A DNA stretch of 52,198 bases from an uncultured Chloroflexota bacterium (GTDB taxonomy: Bacteria; Chloroflexota; Anaerolineae; Anaerolineales; Anaerolineaceae), in contig CADATZ010000021.1 in assembly GCA_902791025.1 (NCBI GenBank), forward strand, positions 1 to 52,198, written 5' to 3'. A program made the translations under genes and the position numbers. This document shows positions 15,816-23,699 of this stretch, in pieces (the first letter of the stretch is position 1; each line of letters starts with the position of its first letter). A model generated the notes under the pieces. That model made no database searches, was not told where the DNA came from, and worked only from the letters and a program-made list of their open reading frames with translations.

Positions 15816-16910
15816 ATGCATATGAATAATCAACAGGCAACGATTAAAGATATAGCGAAACTCGCAGGCGTTTCCATCGCTACAGTGGACCGTGTGCTTC
15901 ACGGAAGAGGTCGCGTTTCTCCTGAGGCACTGACAGCTGTGACGAATGCTATTGAAACCCTGAATTACAAGCCAAACCAGATTGCTCGGGCACTATCTGC
16001 AAGACGTTCTAAAATCAGAATCGGTCTGGCACTCCCGAATGTCGAGAGTGATTTCTGGGGTGAAATCATCTTCGGAGCTGAACAGGCACAGAAACATCTT
16101 GAGCCCTTTGGTGTTGAACTGATTTCAGAATATTCCTACAGTTATGAGTTTGAAGACCAGGTAAAATCCATAAAACTGCTACTGGAGCGGGATATTCAGG
16201 CATTAATCGTTACCCCGCTTTATGATGGATTTGGAAATGTGGTCGGTTCTCATATTCCTTCCTCCATCCCTTATGCAACGATGATCAATGATCTGCCCAG
16301 CAGCAATCGTTTGTTTCACATTGGGCCGGATGATTTCGCTATCGGCTCGCTGGCAGCTCGTTTGACCGATCTGTATTGTCAGGGGAAAGGAAATGTTGTT
16401 ATTCTTGCTCCTAACCATTCAATGATTGAAACCCAAAATCGGATTTCCGGTTTTATGAGCCTGATCAATCAGGATAATCTGAATATTTCTGTTCAGCGCA
16501 TTGTACCGGTACCCGGAAAAACTGAACAGGTTATGTACAACGAGATCATGAAGAGCACTGAAGAATGCATCCGGCAGTTTCCGGATATTGACGCCTTTTA
16601 TGTCACAAACGGATTGACGGAATGGTGCGCTGATGTCGTTGCAGCCAATAACTGTCAGCAGAAAATAAAAATCATCGGACATGAAGTAACTCAAAAAACA
16701 TGTACCTATCTACAGAATAAGGTTGTGCACGCTGTGATTTATCAACGGCCGGCGCTGCAGATTTATAATGCGATCAATCTGATGTTCGATTATCTCATCG
16801 GAAATATCAGCAAACCGGAGAGTAATATTATCTCTGACTGCAGTATTATCATTAAAGAAAATCTTGGGTTTTCACATATTGGAGGACAAAATAATTATGG
16901 CTATAGCTGA
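15816..16910 (+). CDS. LacI-family transcriptional regulator
   Basis: The product has 364 residues. Residues about 9-60 are a LacI helix-turn-helix (TIKDIAKLAGVSIATVDRVL, RGRVSPEALTAV) with the hinge helix ending NQIARALS. The rest is a periplasmic-binding-like sugar sensor (IRIGLALPNVESDFWGEIIFGAEQA, then FHIGPDDFAIGSLAARL). The second helix carries TVDR rather than the commoner TVSR, as in some pentose and inositol-type regulators. It is divergent from the ribose-type transporter operon, and three operator-like GTTAAC sites lie between them, one just ahead of its own start. It overlaps the following SGNH hydrolase gene by 14 bases. A second ATG at 15822 could also be the start. Confidence 0.93.
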   Translation: MHMNNQQATIKDIAKLAGVSIATVDRVLHGRGRVSPEALTAVTNAIETLNYKPNQIARALSARRSKIRIGLALPNVESDFWGEIIFGAEQAQKHLEPFGVELISEYSYSYEFEDQVKSIKLLLERDIQALIVTPLYDGFGNVVGSHIPSSIPYATMINDLPSSNRLFHIGPDDFAIGSLAARLTDLYCQGKGNVVILAPNHSMIETQNRISGFMSLINQDNLNISVQRIVPVPGKTEQVMYNEIMKSTEECIRQFPDIDAFYVTNGLTEWCADVVAANNCQQKIKIIGHEVTQKTCTYLQNKVVHAVIYQRPALQIYNAINLMFDYLIGNISKPESNIISDCSIIIKENLGFSHIGGQNNYGYS

Positions 16911-17556
16911 ATCGACTACTTATCTGAGTGACATTTGTGATGAGCTTGCAAAACACTGGCCGGATAACAGAACGGTAAATATTGTCTGTCATGGGCATAG
17001 TGTACCGAGCGGATACTATTGTACTCCTTATGTTGATCCTTTTCATGCTTATCCCTTTTTACTTTTCAAGCTTGTGAAGGAGCGTTTCCCATATGCTGTC
17101 GTCAATGTTATCACAACTGCGATTGGCGGAGAGAATTCACAACAGGGAGCTGCCAGATTTGAAGAGACAGTTCTGAATCATAAACCTGATGTGCTGACGA
17201 TTGATTATGGCTTGAATGACCGGCAAATCACTTTGCCAGAGGCCGAAAAAGCCTGGAGATTTATGATCGAAAAATCACTTGCAAAGGGCATAAAGCTGAT
17301 TTTGCTCACACCGAGTTGGGAACAATCCGTCTTCAAAAAGGATGAGTCATGGCAGCTATTGATCAAACATGCCAAACAGATCCGTGCTCTTGCAGCTGAA
17401 TACAAAGTCGGCTTGAGCGATACATTTGCTGAATTTCAGGATTATGTTGACAAGGGTAATGCCCCACAAGATTTGATGTGTCATGTGAATCATCCCAGCA
17501 GAATCGGGCATGAGATCATCGCCCTTTCTCTGTCAAGATGGTTCATAGCCAGGTAA
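16897..17556 (+). CDS. SGNH/GDSL-family hydrolase
   Basis: The 219-residue cytoplasmic protein starts at the ATG at 16897, eight bases after a GGAGG site that lies inside the end of lacI. The SGNH blocks are visible: block I CHGHSVPSG near 26-34 (Ser nucleophile, with His in place of the usual Asp of GDS), block II TTAIGGENSQQG (Gly), block III YGLNDRQ (Asn) and block V HVNHPSRIGHEII (His). Such enzymes deacylate sugars or hydrolyse esters. Its coupling to the sugar regulator suggests removal of acetyl or other acyl groups from the imported sugar, which is an inference. Confidence 0.85.
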   Translation: MAIAESTTYLSDICDELAKHWPDNRTVNIVCHGHSVPSGYYCTPYVDPFHAYPFLLFKLVKERFPYAVVNVITTAIGGENSQQGAARFEETVLNHKPDVLTIDYGLNDRQITLPEAEKAWRFMIEKSLAKGIKLILLTPSWEQSVFKKDESWQLLIKHAKQIRALAAEYKVGLSDTFAEFQDYVDKGNAPQDLMCHVNHPSRIGHEIIALSLSRWFIAR

Positions 17557-17609
17557 GGGATTTGTGTATCGGCTGACTGAATCAAGATTATTAGAAACAG
17601 ATAAAGAGT

Positions 17610-17696
17610 ATGGGGATGATGACCAGTTGTAAAGTTGCGTTGCTGCAGTTAATGCCGGAAGAAACAGAAAAAGAAAACCTGAGAAAAGGCATTTAA
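17610..17696 (+). pseudogene. N-terminal stub of a carbon-nitrogen hydrolase
   Basis: The 28-codon frame ends in TAA after SCKVALLQLMPEETEKENLR, which looks like the first strand and helix of a nitrilase-superfamily protein (xxVALxQLxPxxxxxENLxKG). Nothing of the Glu-Lys-Cys active-site regions follows. I read it as a remnant left at a recombination junction. The fragment is short and the identification tentative. Confidence 0.4.
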
Positions 17697-17720
17697 CTGT
17701 GTATAAAGATAATTTTTCAC

Positions 17721-18272
17721 CTACATCATCGTAAGTTGGGGATCTTTGACGGCTTCCGGGATGGCAGCTAAAAGGGCGTCACTGAATTGATCATAAAACT
17801 GCCGGCTGCACGCCAGCTCGTCAAAAAAATGGTTCAGGCGTTTCGTTTCCCGCTTTGAGTACTTCTCTTGGAAATCCCGGATAAAGTCGATGATCTTCAA
17901 CCGTATTTCTTCCGGAAGCAGCCTTTCGTAAACCTGCTGTACCAGGCTCATTTTATCAATATATTGTGCGATTCTCGACCGGTACAAATTGAAGGCGGAG
18001 AGAGTCATCTATTCTTCGGAATAAAGGCTGCATCCGTCTCTCAGGCGGAGAGATTTATTGGTACCTTCTTCTTCAGAGGAGCCCTCCTCACCGATGATGA
18101 GTATCTCGTCAATGGGGAAATGGGACAGGATATATTTCGTGCTCGCTTCCATACTCTGCATGGCTTCACAGTATTTGAAGCCGAATTCGTTCCGCACAGA
18201 ATAATACCGCAAGGCTCTGTCGCTTTCCAGGCCTTCAAGTGATGTCAGAATAATATTTCGGGAAATGCCCAT
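17721..18272 (-). pseudogene. CARF-like (Rossmann sensor) protein fragment with in-frame TAG
   Basis: Two frames, 18272-18009 and 18008-17721, are in phase and separated only by TAG followed by ATG. Read together they give about 182 residues. The N-terminal part (NIILTSLEG, then YILSHFPIDEILIIGEEGSSEEE) looks like the first beta-alpha-beta of a CARF-type Rossmann domain. The part after the TAG (FNLYRSRIAQYIDKM, then EEIRLKIIDFIRDFQEKYSKR) is helical, and the frame ends at a second TAG after DPQLTMM. The ribosome binding site GGAGGT is only one base from the ATG, oddly close. It may be two tiny coupled genes or, more likely, a decayed gene. The CARF assignment is tentative. Confidence 0.4.
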
Positions 18273-18649
18273 ACCTCCTTCTTCAGCTTCCTGAAACTGT
18301 TACGGTATTTTCCACAGAAAAAGGAAGCCGCAAAAACAATGTATATATGTATAAATTCTACCCTTTAATTGCTGCCCGAAAGTCTTATCAGATTTGGATT
18401 CTGACCTGTGGAGTTTAGGTGTGATTTTTTTTGTCAGCTGCCTGCTGACTTAATTATTACTGCCCAATCATATCCTTTGTCCGGATATTTTCTGAATAAT
18501 GTCATCCAATTGGGATGAACAGCTGATATTACTCTCCTGAACACAGGACGGTTCTCATTTTCGCTGAAAAGGCTTCATTTATATAAATATGGAGATCAGT
18601 ATTTATTACTGGTATTATTAACTAAAAAGGTCACGATAAAGTCTTGTGA
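18273..18649. other. Intergenic stretch without a recognised gene
   Basis: AT-rich sequence between the CARF-like remnant and the ROK kinase. A small hairpin GTCAGC-TGCCT-GCTGAC (18433-18449) is preceded, not followed, by a T-run on the plus strand, so it is not a normal terminator in either direction. Nothing else stands out. Confidence 0.5.
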
Positions 18650-19600
18650 TCAGACTGAAGTGCTGCTTTCCCTTGCAAAAAAGGCAGCTCCATATATCCC
18701 CGCATCTCCACCCAATTGCGCCAGTTCAATAGGTGCCAGAGTCTTTTTTATTTTCGGATAATTTTTATAATGATCATAGATGATTTCCCGGATGAAATCT
18801 CCGGCTTTTGATATCCCGCCGCCGATCAGGATGATTTCCGGATCGATCACATAAGTGATATCTGCGATGGCTTTCCCGAGAAACTCCATGCAGTAATTTA
18901 CCGTATACATCGCAAGGTAATCTCCGGATTTGGCCGCATCGATCACATCTTTGGCACTCAGATTCTTGATCCCGCGGATGGTACTGAACTGGTCACTCCG
19001 GGACAGAAAGCGATCAGCATACTTAACGATCCCTGTTGCGGAAGCAATCTGATCCAGGCAGCCTCTTCCACCGCATTGACAGAGATCCGGTTCATCTGGG
19101 TTTACCCAAATATGACCGATCTCACCGCCAAGTCCATGGGTACCATGGATCACACTGCCATCGATGATGACTCCGCTGCCGACTCCGGTTCCCAATGTAA
19201 TGAGGATCATATTCTTATGACCTCTTCCTCCGCCTTTCCACATTTCACCCAAAGCTGCCGCATTGGCATCATTCAGCACATAAACGGGAATGTTGTCGAG
19301 CAGACGAGAAAGTTCGATTCCCGGATAATAGGCACTCATACCTAAATTAACGGAAACTTCCACTCTGCCTGTATCTTCTACAGGCCCGGCTATTCCCATA
19401 CCGATCAGACAATTGTTTAAATCCAGACTGTTTTCTTGAACAATTTTCCTGACAGCAGCTGCAATATCATCAAATATTACATCCCGTCCGCATTCTTTCC
19501 TCGTCGGGATCTCCTTTTTTTGAATCAGGACTCCGTCATAAGTAAAAACACCAAATTTTACCGTTGTTCCGCCAAGATCAATTCCAATGCAGTATTTCAT
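18650..19600 (-). CDS. ROK-family sugar kinase (glucokinase/N-acetylhexosamine kinase type)
   Basis: This 316-residue protein has the phosphate-1 motif GIDLGGTTVKFGVF at the N-terminus, AGPVEDTGRVEVSVNLG, the catalytic-base region VLNDANAAALGE (Asp near 110), ITLGTGVGSGVI and the ROK zinc site GHIWVNPDEPDLCQCGGRGCLDQ (His plus three Cys near 165-187). The C-terminal IILIGGGISKAGDF is also typical. It phosphorylates the C6 hydroxyl of a hexose with ATP. It follows the GH20-like gene by 48 bases in the same direction as the long oligosaccharide operon, so GlcNAc or a related amino sugar is the likely substrate. Glucose cannot be excluded. Confidence 0.92.
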   Translation of the reverse strand: MKYCIGIDLGGTTVKFGVFTYDGVLIQKKEIPTRKECGRDVIFDDIAAAVRKIVQENSLDLNNCLIGMGIAGPVEDTGRVEVSVNLGMSAYYPGIELSRLLDNIPVYVLNDANAAALGEMWKGGGRGHKNMILITLGTGVGSGVIIDGSVIHGTHGLGGEIGHIWVNPDEPDLCQCGGRGCLDQIASATGIVKYADRFLSRSDQFSTIRGIKNLSAKDVIDAAKSGDYLAMYTVNYCMEFLGKAIADITYVIDPEIILIGGGISKAGDFIREIIYDHYKNYPKIKKTLAPIELAQLGGDAGIYGAAFFARESSTSV

Positions 19601-19648
19601 AAAGGTCAGCCTTTCCGATCAGCGTGATTGGATTTTACATATATATAA

Positions 19649-21643
19649 CTAATAGGTCGGTATAGTTGTATAGCCTGCATCTTCATACGTATCAAAAGCA
19701 TAATCCGGCCGGATCCCTTTCAGAAGCTGTTCCCGTTGTACCGACAGCCAGTCACGCAGGTAATCCAGTCTTTCGATGATATGTGCAAAATAAGTCATAG
19801 AAATCTCTATTTCCGAAGGTTTTGCAATATCCATCCAGAGCTTCACGTAATTCAGTTCTAAACGGACAAACCGCTTGATGAGCATTTCCGTGCTCATCTC
19901 CAGATCCAGGATCTGACCACCATCCAGGTTCTGTCCGGAGAATTTATCAAGGATCGTATGACTCAGATCAAGCTTATCAGTCATCAGGTCAAAGGCAGAA
20001 AGAATGTAGGCAAGCTCATCCCGTATAAATCCTGTAGGAAGTGAGTCAACTTCAGGAAGCACTTCACGGATGATTGTCCGGATTTTGTTTCTTGTATCTT
20101 CCGGAATAGCAAAACACGGACGGAGCGGGTGCATGGAATGTCGTTCATAAACATGCTCCACACCCACAGGTAGCTCCAGATCATAAGCTACCAGGCCTTC
20201 CGGCGGCAGAGCACCTCTTACTGTTTTTCCTGTGATCGGTTCATCAAATAAAGCCATTACACATTCACTCCGATTTTTCGACCAGATGGGAGGCAGCATA
20301 TAGATCCGGGCCAGCTTCAGTATGATATTGGAATAACCGGGTAAATTCAGAACATGATCAGCCTTATTCGCCGCGATTTTTATATCTATCGGGCAGCCCT
20401 GCCAGGCAGCAAGAGCACCATAGGCATAAACAAAATAACCGGGTGCGGGCTGTGTATATCCACCGTGATCATTCCAATCCGTAAGCATCATACCGGTTGT
20501 GCCAGCTGCAAGGCCTTCCTTCAGCAGCTGGTCAATATTCATAAGTGCACCATCGAGCCGGGGAAACAGTGTGTTCCAGTTCCCTGTGCCGGGACAGATC
20601 CAGAAATTTCTTCCTGTTTCTTTCAAAACTGCAGGTGTGCCGTATTCAGGTTTCGGGTCGTAACACCAATCGAGGAGCGTGACATCATCCGGCACACATT
20701 TAGTCACTTCGGGATGATGTACAAAAACATCCCCGAAAACCATAAGCTGTTTGTTGTACTTTGCGGCGATCGTCCGAAGATGATTCAGATATGAGAGATA
20801 TAATTCAGGTTTTGACATTTCAGAACCACTGCTGGCGTCTGCACCAAGATCATAGGGCTCATCCAGACATACGTTGACCAGGGAACTGTCAAAAAGAGGC
20901 AGATACTCTCCATAAAGTTCATCTAGAAATTCCAATACCCGGTCATCTGTTGTGCTGAGTGACCAGTACATATCACTTTCACGGAATTTTCTGAATTCCG
21001 GAAGCTTCAGAATATGCCGGAAATGTCCAAGAGATTGCAGATTTGCCTGCAGAGAAATACAACGTTCCGCACAAGCTTTCTGAATTGCAAGTATATCTTC
21101 TCTTGTCAGTGGGTCACAGCCTTCGGAGATTTCCGGGAAGCGTGAAAACATGAATGTATGTTCAACATAAAGCTGCAGCACATTATATCGAAAGGATGCG
21201 AGAATATCGACCAACTGCAGCAGATACTCTCTGGTATAAACTTTTCCCCTGGAAACATCAAGCATCAGAGCACGGTTTTCAAGCGTCGGGTAATCATGAA
21301 TTTTCATGCACGGAATCATATCTTCCGCTCCATGCAGAATTTCAGACAACTGCTGAAGTCCATAGCATAAACCGGACCGGTCATGTGCGTCGATCCGGAT
21401 CCCATCTGCCGTAATGTTCAAGACGAAACCCTCTTTTTCGTGAACAGGATATGCAGGCAGCGGATTACCGATTTGAAAAAAATATTCATTCTTATTTATA
21501 AGTTTGGGATGCATACACAAAGGAAGTTTATCGGTCCAAAATGAATGGATGGGACAGCTTATCCAGGTATCGGTAAGCAGATGGAATTGACACATGACAT
21601 CGGTTTTCTCGATCTCTTTTGAATTGATAAACAAATCCTGCAT
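19649..21643 (-). CDS. Glycoside hydrolase family 20-like protein (beta-N-acetylhexosaminidase), paralogue 2
   Basis: The start was set at the ATG at 21643, which follows an AAAGAGGTGAATC site; the frame itself is open to 21712. The 664-residue cytoplasmic protein (no signal peptide) has an N-terminal small domain, then the family TIM barrel from about residue 130 (ALMLDVSRGKVYTREYLLQLV, FRYNVLQLYVEHTF). The expected catalytic Asp-Glu pair is in VNVCLDEPYDLGADASS near 260, and a Trp-rich GMMLTDWNDHGG lies near 390. It shares layout with the 21.7-23.6 kb gene. It should release terminal N-acetylhexosamine from imported oligosaccharides. The exact specificity cannot be read. Confidence 0.8.
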   Translation of the reverse strand: MQDLFINSKEIEKTDVMCQFHLLTDTWISCPIHSFWTDKLPLCMHPKLINKNEYFFQIGNPLPAYPVHEKEGFVLNITADGIRIDAHDRSGLCYGLQQLSEILHGAEDMIPCMKIHDYPTLENRALMLDVSRGKVYTREYLLQLVDILASFRYNVLQLYVEHTFMFSRFPEISEGCDPLTREDILAIQKACAERCISLQANLQSLGHFRHILKLPEFRKFRESDMYWSLSTTDDRVLEFLDELYGEYLPLFDSSLVNVCLDEPYDLGADASSGSEMSKPELYLSYLNHLRTIAAKYNKQLMVFGDVFVHHPEVTKCVPDDVTLLDWCYDPKPEYGTPAVLKETGRNFWICPGTGNWNTLFPRLDGALMNIDQLLKEGLAAGTTGMMLTDWNDHGGYTQPAPGYFVYAYGALAAWQGCPIDIKIAANKADHVLNLPGYSNIILKLARIYMLPPIWSKNRSECVMALFDEPITGKTVRGALPPEGLVAYDLELPVGVEHVYERHSMHPLRPCFAIPEDTRNKIRTIIREVLPEVDSLPTGFIRDELAYILSAFDLMTDKLDLSHTILDKFSGQNLDGGQILDLEMSTEMLIKRFVRLELNYVKLWMDIAKPSEIEISMTYFAHIIERLDYLRDWLSVQREQLLKGIRPDYAFDTYEDAGYTTIPTY

Positions 21644-21660
21644 TGATTCACCTCTTTCCA

Positions 21661-23640
21661 TTAATGCCAGGGATAGGCACGATCCCACATATTTTTGAAA
21701 TCTCCGGTCCACAAAATTCCGTAATCGTCCGCACCGGTATATTTTTTGATTGCATTTCTGCCGATCTGGATCAGATTTATTCTCTGTTCAGCAAGCCATT
21801 TCACAGCTTTGAACATCTGGACACCTGCCCGATCAAAACAGGACAGGCAGCTCTCTATTCCGGTCCGGTAAGCTCTCAGCTCCCATACATGTTCAAAATT
21901 TCTGCGGATCATCTGAAATTCTGCATACAAAAGATGGATATCCCTGATATACCCCAAGATCATATCCGGGGATAAATCATCTGAAGCCATTCCATGAAGG
22001 ATCTGATATCCCAAAAGTCCTTTTTTCCCGGTAAAGGCAGTCATTTCGGCTGAAAGCTTCAATTCCTCCAGGAAGGTTTTTCCGAACAGCGTCTTCCAGC
22101 TTTCATCCGGATATTCTTTCTTCTCATACAAACATTCATTCAAAACAGTCTGAAGCAGTTCCAGCGCCTCACTGCCGTTTTTCAACAAAATCCGGCAGGC
22201 TTCTTCGGTAACGGCAGGATAATTTTCATTGCCATTTTTACTAAGACCATCCAGCAGATCATCAAAGAAAGCATAAATCGTCATTGTTTTGAATCCGGTT
22301 TTAATTCCTGGTGCAAGATTTGAATCCATCAGAAGACGAAAGGCTTTTTCTTCCCGCTCATCACAGAAGATTAGATTTCCGGCGAATTTCTCAAAATCCT
22401 TCTCCCGGAGAGGTTTTCCGATGACAGACTGGATCCCGCCAAGAAAATATCCGTATAATGATAATCCAAGAGGCTGGGCATGTCCGTAATCTCCCCAATC
22501 GGTGACAAGAAAACCTTCCGCACCGCGTTCCTTTGCTTCCGAGGAGAAGCCAATCAGATTGATATAGGAATTATAGACCCTGGGAAAAATGGAATTCCAG
22601 GTGCTCACGCCCCCGGCAGCCCAGAACCGCATATGATGCTCCTGATATGGGATAAGGGAGGGATAGTGTTCCATAGGATTGTAACACCAGTCAGCAACGA
22701 TTACATTTTCAGGTAAACGAGGAAGCAGGTCTGGATATTTACTGACAATATCTCCCCAGAGTATGATCGTTTCCGCGCCGCATCCCCGGGCGATATCGAT
22801 TACACGGAGCATATGATCAAGAAATACCTCACCCTGTCCCTTCTCTTCCACCGCTTTCTTCGAGTAATCGGATCCGATATCATACGCCTCGTCCATATTG
22901 ATGTTCAATGTCTTTGACGTGAACCAGGAGAGTGTTTCAGCAAATTCATCCTCAAGAAATCGATAGACAGATTCATTTCCGGCAGCGAAAGAGAACAGTG
23001 TATCGTTTTCAGAAAGGCAGGAATATCCCGGCAGCCGCAGGATCCCATGCAGATGAGAATAAGTTTGGATACAGGGCTGAAGTTCGATCGAATGTTCCGT
23101 ACAGAATTTGTCCAGATCTCTGATCTGTTCTCCGGTATACGCACCGGTCACTGTTCCGATCTCAGGATGTGATTGCAGCCGGAGTTTATCCTCACAATAC
23201 AGCTGCAGAATGTTATAGCCAACCTGAGACATCCATTCAGCCAGATTTTTCAAATATTCGAGCTTCGGCATTTTTCCGCGGGAGACATCAAGCATGATCC
23301 CGCGGCTTTCAAAGGCAGGAACCACGTTTTGTTCAAAAAGAGGAAGCCTGCACTTCGCGGATAAATATATTTGTATTAACGCATCCAATCCGCATCCGAT
23401 ACCATAAAGTGAAGAAGAAACGATTCTTCCGCCTTCTTTGCGGATGCAAATATGATAAGAACCTTTTGTTTTACCGGTTTCCCCGCAAAGATGAAGCTCC
23501 AGATTATAGTCTGACTGATCTATTACAGGGAACTTTTTCAGCTTTTCTTCAAGTTCCGGAGCTGAGACACAATTACCGGAAAACCGAAAGGACTTTACGT
23601 CAACATATGATTCGGGATGTGTTATTGCAGATAAATTCAT
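21661..23640 (-). CDS. Glycoside hydrolase family 20-like protein (beta-N-acetylhexosaminidase), paralogue 1
   Basis: This 659-residue protein has no signal peptide. An N-terminal alpha/beta domain (about 1-110) precedes a TIM barrel starting at ESRGIMLDVSRGKMPKLEYL and GYNILQLYCEDKL. The likely catalytic Asp-Glu pair lies in LNINMDEAYDIGSDYSKK near 246. Further barrel motifs are ETIILWGDIVSKYPD, VIVADWCYNP and GFLVTDWGDYGHAQP. It is clearly paralogous to the next gene (shared MLDVSRGK, DWCY, TDWxDxG) but diverged, which suggests different linkages or sugars. Its stop is 17 bases before the next start. A strong hairpin separates it from the binding-protein gene. A cytoplasmic site fits cleavage after uptake. 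Confidence 0.8.
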   Translation of the reverse strand: MNLSAITHPESYVDVKSFRFSGNCVSAPELEEKLKKFPVIDQSDYNLELHLCGETGKTKGSYHICIRKEGGRIVSSSLYGIGCGLDALIQIYLSAKCRLPLFEQNVVPAFESRGIMLDVSRGKMPKLEYLKNLAEWMSQVGYNILQLYCEDKLRLQSHPEIGTVTGAYTGEQIRDLDKFCTEHSIELQPCIQTYSHLHGILRLPGYSCLSENDTLFSFAAGNESVYRFLEDEFAETLSWFTSKTLNINMDEAYDIGSDYSKKAVEEKGQGEVFLDHMLRVIDIARGCGAETIILWGDIVSKYPDLLPRLPENVIVADWCYNPMEHYPSLIPYQEHHMRFWAAGGVSTWNSIFPRVYNSYINLIGFSSEAKERGAEGFLVTDWGDYGHAQPLGLSLYGYFLGGIQSVIGKPLREKDFEKFAGNLIFCDEREEKAFRLLMDSNLAPGIKTGFKTMTIYAFFDDLLDGLSKNGNENYPAVTEEACRILLKNGSEALELLQTVLNECLYEKKEYPDESWKTLFGKTFLEELKLSAEMTAFTGKKGLLGYQILHGMASDDLSPDMILGYIRDIHLLYAEFQMIRRNFEHVWELRAYRTGIESCLSCFDRAGVQMFKAVKWLAEQRINLIQIGRNAIKKYTGADDYGILWTGDFKNMWDRAYPWH

Positions 23641-23657
23641 ACACGGCCTTTATGACG

Positions 23658-23687
23658 GGCAGTCTGCGGGATGATCCGCAGACTGCC
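23658..23687 (-). promoter_or_regulatory. Strong intercistronic hairpin after the family-5 binding-protein gene
   Basis: A perfect 12-pair stem GGCAGTCTGCGG/CCGCAGACTGCC with a six-base loop lies 12 bases after the stop codon. No T-run follows, so transcription should continue into the hexosaminidase genes while the upstream message is protected. A similar hairpin follows the other binding-protein gene at 14.4 kb. Confidence 0.7.
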
Positions 23688-23699
23688 ACAAAATGATTA

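Noticed and set aside
18433..18449. Hairpin GTCAGC-TGCCT-GCTGAC as terminator
   Set aside because: The T-run precedes the stem on the plus strand and becomes an A-run after it on the minus strand, so it fits neither direction.
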